From Candidatus Zhuqueibacterota bacterium (GTDB taxonomy: Bacteria; Zhuqueibacterota; Zhuqueibacteria; Residuimicrobiales; Residuimicrobiaceae), in NCBI GenBank assembly GCA_963169875.1, contig CAUJEL010000067.1, positions 1 to 64,000 on the forward strand: DNA of 64,000 nt. Reading direction: 5' to 3'. Positions 20,228 to 30,214 of the stretch are shown here, piece by piece (position 1 is the stretch's first letter; each line of letters begins with the position of its first letter). The translations under genes and the position numbers were made by a program. The notes beneath the pieces were generated by a model, which worked only from the letters and a program-made list of their open reading frames with translations, ran no database searches and was not told the DNA's origin.

Positions 20228-22660
20228 ATGAGCGAAACAAACGAAAAAATAGTACCTGTTCTCATTGAACAAGAAATGCGCAGTTCCTATATCGATTATT
20301 CGATGTCGGTGATTGTGGCGCGCGCGCTCCCGGATGTGCGGGATGGTTTAAAACCGGTGCATCGGCGTGTATTGTATGGCATGCTGGATTTGGGATTGCG
20401 CCCCACTTCCGCATATAAAAAAAGCGCCCGCATCGTGGGTGAAGTTTTGGGTAAATATCATCCTCATGGCGATTCCGCTGTGTATGATGCCATGGTGAGA
20501 ATGGTGCAGGATTTTTCCTTGCGCTATCCCCTGGTGGATGGACAAGGTAATTTCGGCTCCATTGATGGGGATGCTGCTGCGGCCATGCGTTACACTGAGG
20601 CGCGGCTGTCGCCCATTGCGGAAGAGGTCATTCGTGATATTGAGAAAGACACGGTTGACTTTGTGCCGAATTTTGATGATTCTCTCAAAGAACCTTCCGT
20701 AATGCCATCCCTCTTGCCGACACTGCTGGTCAACGGAGCGGCAGGTATTGCGGTCGGCATGGCCACCAACATTCCTCCGCACAACCTGCGCGAGGTCGTT
20801 GACTCCTTGACGGCGTTGATTGATAAACCCGATCTCAAGCCTGAAGATATCCGCAAATATCTCAAAGGTCCGGATTTTCCGACCGGCGCGATCATTTCAG
20901 GCGATGAAGAGATCAACACCTATTTTAAAACCGGACGCGGCAAACTCTCGGTTCGCGCGCGCGTGCACGTTGAGGAAGTGAGCGGCGGCCGCCAACGGAT
21001 CGTGGTGACAGAGATCCCCTATCAGGTGAACAAAACCTCATTGATCGAGCGCGTGGCGGAGATGGTGCGGGAGAAAAAGATCGATGGCATCTATGATATC
21101 CGCGACGAGTCTGACCGTGACGGCATGCGCATTGTGTTTGAATTGAGAAAAGAAGCGGATGCCGAAGCCGTGCTCAAGGACCTGTTCCGCCATACCCAGA
21201 TGCAGACTACGTTTGGCGTCATCATGCTCGCCCTGGTGGATGGCCAACCCAAGGTGATGAACATCAAGCAATTTCTGACGGAATTTCTCAAATTCCGACA
21301 TGAAGTGATTTTGCGAAGGACCAAATTCGAATTAGAAAAGGCAGAACAGCGCGCGCATATTCTCGAAGGTTTAAAGATAGCGCTCGATAACATTGATGCC
21401 GTTATCGCTTTGATCAAAAAATCCAAAGATGTTGATTCCGCGCGAAAAGGGCTCATGAAGAATTTCAAATTGTCTGAAATTCAGGCCCAGGCGATTCTGG
21501 ATATGCGGTTGCAGCGGCTCACCGGACTGGAACGGCGCAAAATTGAGGACGAGTATAAAGAGCTAATAAAATTGATCGAAAAATTGCGGTCACTGCTGCA
21601 GAGCAAATCCCTGCGCATGCAATTGATCAAAACCGAATTGCTCACTCTCAAAGAAAAATATGGCGACAACCGGCGTACGCAGATTGTGACAAAATCCAGC
21701 GATGGCGAATCTTCTTTGAAAGAGATGGTATCAGAAGAAGAGTTCATCATCGCCGTGACACGAAATGGCCAAATCGGACGTTTTGCGCTTTCAGACTATG
21801 ATGCAGAAACTGTGCAAAGTATGTTGAATGGGAAGGATTACATCCGTTTTGTTTTCAATTCCATCAACAGCCATCCGTTGCTCTTTTTCTGTGAATCGGG
21901 CAAGGCGTTTATCTCGCGGACCAGTTTTATTCCCTTTGTCAGCGGCGATGTGAAAGGCGTTTCCATCAGCCGCCTCCTGCAAATAAGCAGCGAAGAGCGG
22001 GTCGTCGCTTGTTATGAAGTTGAAAAGTTGGCGGAAGACCACTATGCCTTCCTGACAACCCACTCCGGACTGGTCAAAAAAGTCGCACTCTCTGAATTGT
22101 CGCGCACCAAAGCAGGCGGGCTCACGGTCATCGCCATGCGTGATCAGGATACGCTGGTATCGGCGCTCTTGACGGACGGCAAGAAAGAGATCTTCATCGC
22201 GACGGCGGAAGGCAAGTGTATTCGTTTTTCGGAAGAAGATGTCCGGGATATGGGTGCTGCTGCCGGCGGTATAAAAGGGATAACCCTGGAGAACAAAGAC
22301 CGGGTTATCGCCGTCTCGACGATAGCGAAAAAGGACACGCACAATCTCTCCATCACCGCCCTCGGTTTCGGAAAACGCAGTGACTGGGGTGAATACAGCG
22401 CCATAAAACGCGGCGGCAAGGGTGTGGTAAACTACAAATGTTCTGAGAAGGTGGGGAGTGTTGTTTCTGTGATAGAGGTACGCAACAATGAACAAGTCTT
22501 TTTGGCAACCAGAAAAGGCAAGCTGAAACGCGCAAAGGTGAAAGATATAAAGGTGATGGGGCGCGCTACGCAAGGCATGGCCGTGGCCAACATCCTTAAA
22601 GGCGACGAAATTGTTGAAGTTTTTGTGAACCCCGAGCTGCAGATTAAAAAAAGCAAATAA
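20228..22660 (+). CDS. gyrA: DNA gyrase subunit A
   Basis: GyrA carries the DNA-cleaving tyrosine and the DNA-wrapping C-terminal domain. The 810-residue chain has the winged-helix region with '[12 protein letters not shown]' and the catalytic Tyr122 in 'RYTEARLS'. The quinolone-resistance positions equivalent to E. coli Ser83 and Asp87 are both wild type. Six beta-pinwheel blades follow from about residue 500, with the GyrA-box-like sequence 'QGKDYI'-type 'NGKDYIRF' and 'KRGGKGVVN', supporting gyrase rather than topoisomerase IV. Confidence 0.96.
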   Translation: MSETNEKIVPVLIEQEMRSSYIDYSMSVIVARALPDVRDGLKPVHRRVLYGMLDLGLRPTSAYKKSARIVGEVLGKYHPHGDSAVYDAMVRMVQDFSLRYPLVDGQGNFGSIDGDAAAAMRYTEARLSPIAEEVIRDIEKDTVDFVPNFDDSLKEPSVMPSLLPTLLVNGAAGIAVGMATNIPPHNLREVVDSLTALIDKPDLKPEDIRKYLKGPDFPTGAIISGDEEINTYFKTGRGKLSVRARVHVEEVSGGRQRIVVTEIPYQVNKTSLIERVAEMVREKKIDGIYDIRDESDRDGMRIVFELRKEADAEAVLKDLFRHTQMQTTFGVIMLALVDGQPKVMNIKQFLTEFLKFRHEVILRRTKFELEKAEQRAHILEGLKIALDNIDAVIALIKKSKDVDSARKGLMKNFKLSEIQAQAILDMRLQRLTGLERRKIEDEYKELIKLIEKLRSLLQSKSLRMQLIKTELLTLKEKYGDNRRTQIVTKSSDGESSLKEMVSEEEFIIAVTRNGQIGRFALSDYDAETVQSMLNGKDYIRFVFNSINSHPLLFFCESGKAFISRTSFIPFVSGDVKGVSISRLLQISSEERVVACYEVEKLAEDHYAFLTTHSGLVKKVALSELSRTKAGGLTVIAMRDQDTLVSALLTDGKKEIFIATAEGKCIRFSEEDVRDMGAAAGGIKGITLENKDRVIAVSTIAKKDTHNLSITALGFGKRSDWGEYSAIKRGGKGVVNYKCSEKVGSVVSVIEVRNNEQVFLATRKGKLKRAKVKDIKVMGRATQGMAVANILKGDEIVEVFVNPELQIKKSK

Positions 22661-22809
22661 TCATTTTAAATCAAAGGGTCTATTCTGAAAAGCCGCAACC
22701 ACGAAGTTACACGAATTGTCTCATAAAAGTCAGGATGTTTGTTGTTGGCGTGATCAGCAAACTGAGTGGTTCTTGGCGTGGACTCATCAATAGCAGGAAT
22801 GGAGGATCT

Positions 22810-23586
22810 ATGAAGCAAACCTGGATTATCCGTCCTCGATCCGTTTTCTTGTTTATCTCTTGTCTGCTTTTTGCCGTTCTCATCGTCCAGGCGGGATTTT
22901 CTCTTGAGGATGCTGCAAAAAAAGGATTGGTGACATACGTCGAGGGAATGGCCAAAAAGCAGAAGCTGCAAGACGTGGACTGGCTCAGCGTGGCGGAGAA
23001 TACGCCGGTGATATCGGGAGAGCGCGTGCGGACGTTCTCCGAATCTCGCGCGGAACTGGAGCTGGCGAAGATGGACCGCATCCGCATGGCGCCGAAAACG
23101 ACCATCGATATTCTCAAACTCTATGAAGAGTCCAAGGAGCAGGTTCGGGAATCGACCGTGTTGCTGCAGTCCGGGGATATTTGGGCGAATATCGCGAAAA
23201 AAGATGAAAAAGTAAAATTTTCCATCAACACCCCGGTCGCGGCAGCTGCGATCACGGGGACCACCTTGCGCCTGAGTGCCGATGCGGATTCCACGGCCGA
23301 GCTGAAAGTTTACACGGGAGAAGTGGTTATCAGCAATGTGCCTGCGGACAGCGTCAAGACGGTGAAAAAAGCGAGTCTGCAGCCTTATCAGGTGGAAGGT
23401 CCCAAACAGATTGCAGGCCCTCGTGAAGTCTCGATGCAAGAATGGACGCTGATTGTTAAAAGCATGCAAAAAGTCAGAGTGAACAAACACGGTCAGATAC
23501 AGCAGACGGGGTCTTTCAGCAGCAGTGATCCGGATGAGCAAAGCGATTGGGTGAAATGGAACCAGGAGATGGATCGCCGCCCATAG
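22810..23586 (+). CDS. Exported FecR-domain protein
   Basis: ATG 22810 follows GGAGG and gives 258 residues; the frame is open further upstream to 22735, but that start has no site. An N-terminal hydrophobic segment (residues 10-30) is a signal peptide or anchor. The FecR-like beta domain covers about 55-190 ('TPVISGERVRTFSESRAELEL', split by variable loops; 'LLQSGDIWANI', 'FSINTPVAAAAITGTTLRL', 'VYTGEVVISN'). FecR domains outside iron-sensing systems are often periplasmic or surface proteins of unknown role; no sigma factor or TonB receptor is adjacent. The stop lies three bases from the convergent patatin gene, with no terminator between. It ends in TAG. Confidence 0.8.
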   Translation: MKQTWIIRPRSVFLFISCLLFAVLIVQAGFSLEDAAKKGLVTYVEGMAKKQKLQDVDWLSVAENTPVISGERVRTFSESRAELELAKMDRIRMAPKTTIDILKLYEESKEQVRESTVLLQSGDIWANIAKKDEKVKFSINTPVAAAAITGTTLRLSADADSTAELKVYTGEVVISNVPADSVKTVKKASLQPYQVEGPKQIAGPREVSMQEWTLIVKSMQKVRVNKHGQIQQTGSFSSSDPDEQSDWVKWNQEMDRRP

Positions 23587-23589
23587 ACG

Positions 23590-26304
23590 TTAAAAATCAA
23601 AGCCCGCATTGAAATAGATTCTATCATTTCCGTTACTGGCGCGGCCATAGGCAAAAGAGATGGGTCCAAGCGGCGTGCTCAGAGCCAGCGCCGCGCCTTT
23701 TCCGGAAATAAAATCCTCCGCTTTTACTTCCACAGAGTTTTTCCATACAGAGCCAAAATCGACGCGCACAGAGAGATAAAACTGGAGGTAGCTTTTCCAG
23801 GGAATATTATACATATATTCCAGGCTTCCCAGGATCAGGTTGCGTCCTTGCCATTCACCATCGCGAAGGCCGTAGAAGGTGTTGATACCACCGATGCGAT
23901 ACTGTTCTGAAAAGGGGGTTGTCAGGTCGGAGGTGCCCCAATAAAGTCGCGGAGAAATTGTACTTCTCCTCATCCAGGGATAAAAGGCGGTGAGCTGATT
24001 TTGCACTTTAAAATAGGAAATATCAGCGCCCAGGAATTTGCCCGAGGACACTTCATAGGAAAATGTATGAAACTTGCCGCGGGTTGGAAAGGGCACACGA
24101 TCTCGCGTATCGATGACAGAATGCAGTCCCAGGGTATTGATGAGCAGATCACCCGGGTCGTAACCGGATCCGGAGATGCTCTGAATATGGATTTTCTCCA
24201 GGCGCATCTGACCGGACAGGGTGCCAAGTCGGGCGATTTGGGTGCCCAGGTTCATGTTGAGGCCACTGGTGCGGCGTTCATATTCACCCAACCCCGCAAA
24301 ATTTTCATAATAAAAAATCTTGTTCACTTCTTGCTTGAGGGTGAACTGGCTTGTCAGGTATGTCTTGAATATCCGGTTGGCATTCAGCTGCAAGGCAATT
24401 TTGTGATCGCGTTGGCCATATTGTCCATGCAGGGTTAAATCATTGGCGGTTCCAAAAAGATTTTCATCCGCAATTTCTATGAAGGCCTTGCCTCTGCGTT
24501 CATCGCTGAAATGGGCGCCAAAGCGGGTCACCATGTGTTTTTTCTCTTTGAGCCGGACCGAGATATCCCAGCCATTTTCACCCGGCTGCGGCAGTAAGGT
24601 CACCGCGTCAAACAGACCAGTTCCAAAGAGATTATTGATGGCGGTGGTTGCGATATCTCGTCGAAAAAGAGAGCCCTTTTTCAGGGTGAATTCTCGATCC
24701 AGTACGAATTGTTTGGTACGCTGCTGCCCTTCAAAACGGACACTTGTTATGACGCCCTCATTGATGTAGATATGGGCATTTCCGGTCTGTTCATTGTATA
24801 CCGCGCGATGAATTTCCGCCAGAGAGTAGCCAAAATCACGATAGGTTTTTATAATATTTTGAAACGCAATTTTGCTGATGTGGCGATTGATCAGTTGGCC
24901 CAACAGCGGTGAAAAGGGTTTGACCAGGAATGAATCCGGCAAAACCGTATTGCCGTAAAAGAGAACCCCGGTTAAGCGCGGATTGGGCGTCAATGTATAT
25001 ACCAACGTAGTGTCGCGATCGATTATTTGCACCGACGCACGCACATCCTTGAAATACCCGGTATCCCACAAGATGGACATTTGTTCCTGGATGTCATGCT
25101 CGCAGAGAATTTGCGGGGTGCTGAGATTGATGATGTTCTCCAGAGCGATCTCGGTCGCGGGCTGCGACATTATTTTGCTGATGGTATAGCGGGGTGTGGA
25201 TGCGAATTTTATCTGCTGAAATTCTTGTGATTTTTTACGCAAAGCCGGGATGATGGCGTGCGTCCTTTTTCTGCCTTCTTCATACAGGGTTTGAATCTCA
25301 TCAATCCTGGTGGACGTGGCTGAAAAGTCGCTGAAACTGATCGATAAATCGGCGCGCTGCAATTGACGAAAATTGTGATCTTGCTGCATGATGGTGGTAA
25401 CTTGATCCGCCATTTCCCACGGTGCGCGCATATTTTCACGGTCACGCAAGTTTGCGGTGCAGTTGATGGCAAAAACAATATCGGCGCCAAAAGCGCGGGT
25501 TTCATCAACCGGGATGTTATCTTTCAATCCTCCGTCCACCAGAAGATAGCCGTCATATTCCACGGGGAAGAGAAGCAACGGGATGGCGATGGATCCGCGC
25601 ATGGCTTCGATCAAATGGCCTTTTTCCAGGACAATTTTTTGACCGGAAAGCAGGTCGGTGGCGATAATTTTTAAAGGTACCCGTAAACGGCTGAAATCGT
25701 GGCTGTGCAGCGGGGCATCCAGGAGCAAATCAGTCAGTTTTTCGGTCAATGTCTGTCCCGGGGTAACGCCTTCCGGAAGCGAAAACTTGAAATCCTCGAT
25801 GCGCGCCTGCAAAAAAGCGCGCGAGCGTTTCTGTTTTTCCGCCAAAAACAGGGTGGCGCGGCTCGGCGTGTCTTTGAGAAGTTCATTGATATTCAATTTT
25901 TGGATGGAGGACCAGATTTCATCCGGGCTATACCCCGAGGCGTAAAGCCCGCCGATGATCGCGCCGATAGAGGTTCCAGTAATATAGTCTATGGGAACCC
26001 TGTTTTCTTCCAGGGCCTTCAAGGCCCCGACCATGGCGATGCCTCGTACGCCGCCACCACTCAAGGCCAATCCCAGCTTGGGGCGGCGAATCTGCTTCTC
26101 CGGAATCAGACTGAATGGCTCGTTGCGTTCTTCCAGGTCAAGCTGAAACTCAGCCAGCACAACCGGATGAACGGGCGCGGAAGGATGAACCACGGAAGCG
26201 AGTGACAGCAAGAAGTATAATAGGCCGCACCAATGCCAGGTGGCGTGATTCCTGGTTGTGGCCTCTGTGCGCGCATAACTCTTGTGTCGTGGCAAAAAAA
26301 GCAT
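23590..26304 (-). CDS. Patatin-like phospholipase fused to POTRA and Omp85 barrel
   Basis: This 904-residue surface protein has a signal region (about 25-51) and then a patatin domain with oxyanion loop 'SGGGVRG' (82-88), nucleophile 'GTSIG' (Ser112) and catalytic Asp in 'LLVDGGLKDN' (near 257). Two or three POTRA-like repeats follow (about 380-600; 'LTGVLFYGNTVLPDSFL', 'VRFEGQQRTKQFVL'). A C-terminal Omp85/BamA-type beta-barrel ends in the aromatic 'FDF' expected for Bam recognition. The architecture matches type Vd autotransporters such as PlpD, although Bacteroidetes-group proteins of this layout often keep the lipase attached. Role: outer-membrane or surface lipid hydrolysis. Substrate is unknown. 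The nearest minus-strand start is ATG 26304. Confidence 0.92.
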   Translation of the reverse strand: MLFLPRHKSYARTEATTRNHATWHWCGLLYFLLSLASVVHPSAPVHPVVLAEFQLDLEERNEPFSLIPEKQIRRPKLGLALSGGGVRGIAMVGALKALEENRVPIDYITGTSIGAIIGGLYASGYSPDEIWSSIQKLNINELLKDTPSRATLFLAEKQKRSRAFLQARIEDFKFSLPEGVTPGQTLTEKLTDLLLDAPLHSHDFSRLRVPLKIIATDLLSGQKIVLEKGHLIEAMRGSIAIPLLLFPVEYDGYLLVDGGLKDNIPVDETRAFGADIVFAINCTANLRDRENMRAPWEMADQVTTIMQQDHNFRQLQRADLSISFSDFSATSTRIDEIQTLYEEGRKRTHAIIPALRKKSQEFQQIKFASTPRYTISKIMSQPATEIALENIINLSTPQILCEHDIQEQMSILWDTGYFKDVRASVQIIDRDTTLVYTLTPNPRLTGVLFYGNTVLPDSFLVKPFSPLLGQLINRHISKIAFQNIIKTYRDFGYSLAEIHRAVYNEQTGNAHIYINEGVITSVRFEGQQRTKQFVLDREFTLKKGSLFRRDIATTAINNLFGTGLFDAVTLLPQPGENGWDISVRLKEKKHMVTRFGAHFSDERRGKAFIEIADENLFGTANDLTLHGQYGQRDHKIALQLNANRIFKTYLTSQFTLKQEVNKIFYYENFAGLGEYERRTSGLNMNLGTQIARLGTLSGQMRLEKIHIQSISGSGYDPGDLLINTLGLHSVIDTRDRVPFPTRGKFHTFSYEVSSGKFLGADISYFKVQNQLTAFYPWMRRSTISPRLYWGTSDLTTPFSEQYRIGGINTFYGLRDGEWQGRNLILGSLEYMYNIPWKSYLQFYLSVRVDFGSVWKNSVEVKAEDFISGKGAALALSTPLGPISFAYGRASNGNDRIYFNAGFDF

Positions 26305-26343
26305 GGGGAAGCATCCTTTTGTAGCAAGGAAGGGATATAAAGA

Positions 26344-26392
26344 AGGTGCAGCGCATTTTACAGGACGGGATCTCGTAAAATGGGATGCACCT
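26344..26392. other. Long interrupted inverted repeat between patatin gene and bioY
   Basis: AGGTGCA (26344-26350) pairs with TGCACCT (26386-26392), and ATTTTAC (26355-26361) pairs with GTAAAAT (26375-26381). Four-base internal loops separate the two stems, and the apical loop is 13 bases. No T-run follows, so it is not a simple terminator. It lies about 85 bases upstream of the bioY promoter candidate. Confidence 0.5.
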
Positions 26393-26477
26393 CAGTCTCT
26401 GGACACGCTCTAGCTATCTAAATATATCAAAGCGCGCCAGTAAAAGCAATAGCAAAAACCAGAAGAATGAAAAGAGA

Positions 26478-26506
26478 TTGACAACCGTGCGCCTATTTCG
26501 TATTTT
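26478..26506 (+). promoter_or_regulatory. Sigma-70-type promoter for bioY
   Basis: A perfect -35 box TTGACA (26478-26483), 17 bases, then -10-like TATTTT (26501-26506). The predicted start would be about 26512, leaving a leader of about 40 bases before bioY. Confidence 0.6.
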
Positions 26507-26554
26507 AATAAGTGATTGTTTGCTGATAACTCATAACAGGATGGGATTTTTGCG

Positions 26555-27118
26555 GTGAGAAGCAGAACGCGGCAATTGGCGTTTATGGGGCTGTTTACGG
26601 CGTTGACAGCGCTCGGCTCCTTCATGAGAATCCCCTTTTTTCCTGTTCCATTGACCTTACAGAGTTTTTTCCCGTTGCTGGCCGGCTGTTTTTTCTCACC
26701 CATGGCCGCTGCGGCCACCCAGATCGCCTATCTCTGTTTGGGCCTGGCCGGCTTGCCGGTATTTAACCAGGGAGGCGGAATCATGTATGTCCTGCACCCC
26801 ACCTTTGGCTATTTACTGGCGATGCCCGTTACAGCAGCCCTGGTTTCTTTTTGGGTCAGACGTGACCCTCGTCAGGCTGGCTTCGGCCGGATTTTCAGGA
26901 TTACTTTCTCGTGCGGACTTTTTTTATTGCTGATCGGCAGTTTGTGGCTCTATGTGATTTTTTCATGGGTTTCGGATGCTGAGATGACGCCCATGAAGAC
27001 CATCTGGTTAGGCATGATCATTTTCATCCCAGCGGAGTTGCTTAAAGCAATCGCCGCTTCGTTTCTGACTATTAAAATACAACATAGAATAAAGATTCAG
27101 ACAGGAGGTGCAGGATGA
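26555..27118 (+). CDS. bioY: BioY-family biotin transporter substrate-binding subunit
   Basis: BioY is the S-component of ECF-type biotin uptake and can also work alone. The 187-residue protein has about six membrane segments and the family signature 'FFPVPLTLQSFFPLLAG', followed by 'PVFNQGGGIMYVLHPTFGYL'. The loop between segments four and five is longer than usual. GTG 26555 is the only sensible start, with AGGATGGG upstream. It overlaps the downstream kinase gene by four bases. No EcfA/EcfT genes and no biotin-synthesis genes are nearby, so this cell probably imports biotin; the substrate is inferred from family membership. Confidence 0.88.
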   Translation: MRSRTRQLAFMGLFTALTALGSFMRIPFFPVPLTLQSFFPLLAGCFFSPMAAAATQIAYLCLGLAGLPVFNQGGGIMYVLHPTFGYLLAMPVTAALVSFWVRRDPRQAGFGRIFRITFSCGLFLLLIGSLWLYVIFSWVSDAEMTPMKTIWLGMIIFIPAELLKAIAASFLTIKIQHRIKIQTGGAG

Positions 27119-28089
27119 CCAAATTGGTAATTGGTTTGGATGGTGGCGGCACCAAAACGCTGGGAGTCCTTGTTTCCAGTGAAGGGAAAATCTTGGCGCG
27201 GGAAACCGGAGAATCCTCGAATATTCAGGCCATTGGCGCCGAGAAGCTGGGGATCGTCCTGCGCGCCCTGGTCGAAAAACTGGCGGCTGCTGCCGGTGTT
27301 ACGCTCCAGGATATTGATCATTTGTATGCAGGATTGGCCGGAGCGGGCCGGCCGGCAGACCGTGAAACCATTTCGAAAATGGTCACGGAGAACGGTTTGG
27401 CGAAAAACCACACAATCGATACCGATGCCGCCGCTGCGCTCGCGGGCGCATTTGCGGGGGGGCCCGGCGTCATTGTGATCTCCGGCACCGGTGCCATCTG
27501 TTTTGGGAAAGATGCGTCCGGCACGCTGTACCGTTGCGGCGGCTGGGGTTATTTACTCGGCGATGAAGGAAGCGGCTATTATATTGGCCAGCAAGCCTTG
27601 ATCGCTGCGCTGAAAGATTTGGATGGACGCGGGCCCAAAACCGTGCTGCGCGAATTGTATGAAAACCGCTACGGACTCAGCAGCATCGATGTGATCATTT
27701 CACAAATTTATTCCGGAAAGATCGATCGCACCGAAATAGCCAGCAATGCTCCCTTTGTCTTTGAAGCCGCGGAGAAAGGGGATATAGCGGCCCGGCAAAT
27801 AGTCGAAAGCGCCGGCCGGGAGATCGGCAAGCAGGTCGCTGCCACAGCCAAACGCATGGGATGCGAGCAAGGCGAGGTCGAGGTCGCCTTGATCGGCAGC
27901 GTGTTCAAGCAACGCGATACTCTCATGCCCTTCATGAAAGACGAGGCCCTAAAGGTGGCCGCGCAGGCGCGCTTTATCGATCCCCGCTTTGAGCCGGCCA
28001 TCGGGTCCGCTATTCTCGGACTTTTAAAAGAACAAATATCCATTACGGATAAACTGCTCGCGGAACTTGAAAAGAGCCTGGCGTCCTGA
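27115..28089 (+). CDS. BadF/BcrA-family amino-sugar kinase (GlcNAc/MurNAc kinase-like)
   Basis: This 324-residue ASKHA-fold kinase has phosphate-1 'GLDGGGTKTLGVL' (residues 8-20), 'LAGAGRP', phosphate-2/adenosine elements 'DTDAAAALAGAF' and 'ISGTGAICFG', then 'GGWGYLLGDEGSGYYIG', typical of N-acetylglucosamine kinases of the BadF/BadG family. MurK, a characterised relative, phosphorylates both MurNAc and GlcNAc. With murQ elsewhere in this window it could complete a cytoplasmic MurNAc salvage route; that is an inference. The start overlaps the bioY stop (ATGA) and has GGAGGTG just upstream. A strong terminator follows. Confidence 0.85.
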   Translation: MTKLVIGLDGGGTKTLGVLVSSEGKILARETGESSNIQAIGAEKLGIVLRALVEKLAAAAGVTLQDIDHLYAGLAGAGRPADRETISKMVTENGLAKNHTIDTDAAAALAGAFAGGPGVIVISGTGAICFGKDASGTLYRCGGWGYLLGDEGSGYYIGQQALIAALKDLDGRGPKTVLRELYENRYGLSSIDVIISQIYSGKIDRTEIASNAPFVFEAAEKGDIAARQIVESAGREIGKQVAATAKRMGCEQGEVEVALIGSVFKQRDTLMPFMKDEALKVAAQARFIDPRFEPAIGSAILGLLKEQISITDKLLAELEKSLAS

Positions 28090-28105
28090 GCCTTTTTGCA
28101 TAATG

Positions 28106-28132
28106 AAAAAAGCCCCCATTGGGGGCTTTTTT
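28106..28132. terminator. Bidirectional terminator between the sugar-kinase and thioredoxin-like genes
   Basis: AAAAAAGCCCCC (28106-28117) pairs with GGGGGCTTTTTT (28121-28132) around a three-base loop. It has an A-tract before and a T-tract after, so it can end transcription in both directions between two convergent genes. Confidence 0.92.
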
Positions 28133-28654
28133 TTATTTTTTTGTCGTGGACCAGGAGCGTAAAAATTGCAGCACTTTTTCCGGATCGTGTCCCTTGAGTT
28201 GGTGATCTTTGGGGAATTCCAACGATCCGGTCTCCTGGGAACAGAGCTGAAGACCGTCCGAATCAAGAACGACCAGCGCGGGAAGTCCAAGTTTGTTGGG
28301 ATGGCCGTACTTTTCATCCACATCCATGTTGTGGTCTCTCTTGCCAAGATCAACCAGGACCAATTCAAAATGGGTTTGTAAATACTCTTTTATGACTGCA
28401 TTGGTCTCGAATAAATGGTGCAAGCGCTGGCACCAGGGGCACCAGTTGCCGCCAAATATCAGAAGAATTCTTTTCTGGCCTGCTTGAGCACGCGAGATGG
28501 CGGCGGCTATATCCTCTTTTGCATCCGCATGGACATCATAGATATCCTTGAATTCAAAGTTATCCTTGTAATGCGATTTCTCCGGGGCTTTTTTACATCC
28601 TGACAGATTTACAATCAAGATAGATATGAATACAATGCACAGGAGTTTCTTCAT
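28133..28654 (-). CDS. Thioredoxin-fold lipoprotein
   Basis: This 173-residue protein has a lipoprotein signal with lipobox 'LSGC' (Cys20) and a thioredoxin-like domain. The active site is 'NWCPWC' (Cys72, Cys75), and the cis-proline strand appears as 'LGLPALVVLD'. It resembles DUF255/thioredoxin_7 periplasmic disulfide reductases. It probably acts outside the inner membrane on exposed cysteines; no cytochrome-maturation genes are adjacent. The stop codon abuts the terminator, and the LEA-like lipoprotein gene lies 16 bases upstream on the same strand, suggesting one transcript. Confidence 0.85.
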   Translation of the reverse strand: MKKLLCIVFISILIVNLSGCKKAPEKSHYKDNFEFKDIYDVHADAKEDIAAAISRAQAGQKRILLIFGGNWCPWCQRLHHLFETNAVIKEYLQTHFELVLVDLGKRDHNMDVDEKYGHPNKLGLPALVVLDSDGLQLCSQETGSLEFPKDHQLKGHDPEKVLQFLRSWSTTKK

Positions 28655-28670
28655 AACGGCCTTTCACGGT

Positions 28671-29510
28671 TTATTTTACGATGGACACTATTTGCTTTGT
28701 TTCGATTGGCAGCGCCAGGTTTCCAAAGGGCGTATCCAGATCCGCACCGCCGCTGATATTACACTCTATGGATCCGCCCCCCAGCGCCGTTTTAAGGGAG
28801 GAGGCTGCGCTGAGGAAATCGAGTTTGATGGGCAGCCGGATTTCACCCGTGCCCTTGGAGGGAACGGCTGCGGCTTGGCTGGTTTCGCCCGTCGCGACGG
28901 ACTGCCCCGCCAATTGAATGGCATAGTTGAGCTTGCCAAGATTAAACCCGAAAGTGTTCGGATTCTTCAACCGCATCACCAAATTCAGATCAATGCCCGT
29001 CAAATTCAATTTATTGACTTTGAGACCCTGCAGGGATACTTCCGGGATACGGATATTGGGCAGTGAACCCGATTTCGAAAAAGGCACCGTAAGATTGGAA
29101 AAGATGCCGGATGGCGTGATCGAGCCGCTCAACTGATAGGCGAGCGAATCGAGGGATTTGGTGTTCTGGATCAGTGAATAGATTTCCTTGAATTGCAGGG
29201 TGAGGGGGATGTGCACATGGCTCTCTCCCTGCGCGGCCACGCTGACCCCTTTGGTTTCATTGCCGGATAAAAGCTCTTTATCCTGCAAGGCAAAGCGGTA
29301 GGTATAACCACTCAAATTCATGCCAAAGCCATTGGGGTTGTGAACCTGGAGATCAAAGTCCAGCGTGACTGATTGAAAATTGATGTTATCCAGTTTGACC
29401 CCGGCAATCTTTACTGACGGGGACTGTACCAGTTGCTGTAAACTCTGACAAGACAGAAAAATGAAGAAAAAAGCCAACGCAGTGAAAACAAGCGCAATTT
29501 TCGGTTTCAT
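28671..29510 (-). CDS. LEA14-like (WHy-domain) lipoprotein
   Basis: This 279-residue protein has an N-terminal hydrophobic signal with Cys21 in 'FLSC', so it is a probable lipoprotein. Two WHy/LEA type-2 repeats follow, about 35-145 ('FDLQVHNPNGFGMNLSGYTY') and 160-275 ('MRLKNPNTFGFNLGKLNYA'). The Asn-Pro-Asn/Thr 'NPNxFG' signature recurs in both. Proteins of this class are linked to desiccation or stress tolerance and are common lipoproteins in Gram-negatives; their molecular role is unclear. It lies two bases from deoC, so it may share that transcript. Confidence 0.8.
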   Translation of the reverse strand: MKPKIALVFTALAFFFIFLSCQSLQQLVQSPSVKIAGVKLDNINFQSVTLDFDLQVHNPNGFGMNLSGYTYRFALQDKELLSGNETKGVSVAAQGESHVHIPLTLQFKEIYSLIQNTKSLDSLAYQLSGSITPSGIFSNLTVPFSKSGSLPNIRIPEVSLQGLKVNKLNLTGIDLNLVMRLKNPNTFGFNLGKLNYAIQLAGQSVATGETSQAAAVPSKGTGEIRLPIKLDFLSAASSLKTALGGGSIECNISGGADLDTPFGNLALPIETKQIVSIVK

Positions 29511-29512
29511 GT

Positions 29513-30214
29513 TTATTCTCCCGGTTTATGGACTTGCTGTATAATCGATACGCTCGCACTGGCGCCGATGCGGCTGGCGCCGGCGTGGATCATCTCCAGA
29601 GCCGTCGCCAAATCTCGGATTCCTCCGGAGGCTTTGACGCCGATTTTTGCACCGACGGTCTGCCGCATCAGACGAATATGATCCGCCTTTGCCCCGGCGG
29701 CCGCAAACCCCGTGGAGGTCTTGACATATCCCGCGCCGGCCGCTACTGCCAGCTCGCAAGCCCGGATGATTTCATCATCCCTGAGCAGGCAGGTCTCGAG
29801 GATGACTTTAACGAGGTGGGGGGCTGAAGCCGCGACCACCGCGGCCACATCTTCCTGCATCTTTGCAAAATGGCCGGATTTGAAACGGCCGATGCACATG
29901 ACCATGTCGATTTCCGTGGCCCCCTGAGAAATCGCCAGTTTTGCTTCTTCAACCTTGATGCTGGTCTGCGATGCGCCGAGCGGGAAACCGAGGACAGTGC
30001 AAACCGGTATTTTTTCGTCGCGAAGCTGTCCGGCACAACAGGGAACCCAGACCGGATTCACGCAAACCGAGGCGAAACGATAGTCCACGGCTTCCCGGCA
30101 TAGCGCATGAATCTGTGATTCTGTTGCATCTGCCTTGAGTAACGTGTGGTCGATCATGGCCGCTAATTGTTGTGGATCTAATTGTTCTGCAAATGATTTT
30201 GAAAACAGATTCAT
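29513..30214 (-). CDS. deoC: Deoxyribose-phosphate aldolase
   Basis: DeoC cleaves 2-deoxyribose-5-phosphate to glyceraldehyde-3-phosphate and acetaldehyde in deoxynucleoside catabolism. The 233-residue TIM barrel has 'VCVNPVWVP', 'FPLGA', 'EIDMVMCIGRFKSG', 'KVILETCLL' with the catalytic lysine region, and the Schiff-base Lys in 'GYVKTSTGF' (near residue 164), then 'KASGGIRD' and 'RIGAS'. Its ATG overlaps by four bases the stop of the upstream pseudoenzyme gene, an unusual coupling. No other deo genes are visible. Confidence 0.95.
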   Translation of the reverse strand: MNLFSKSFAEQLDPQQLAAMIDHTLLKADATESQIHALCREAVDYRFASVCVNPVWVPCCAGQLRDEKIPVCTVLGFPLGASQTSIKVEEAKLAISQGATEIDMVMCIGRFKSGHFAKMQEDVAAVVAASAPHLVKVILETCLLRDDEIIRACELAVAAGAGYVKTSTGFAAAGAKADHIRLMRQTVGAKIGVKASGGIRDLATALEMIHAGASRIGASASVSIIQQVHKPGE

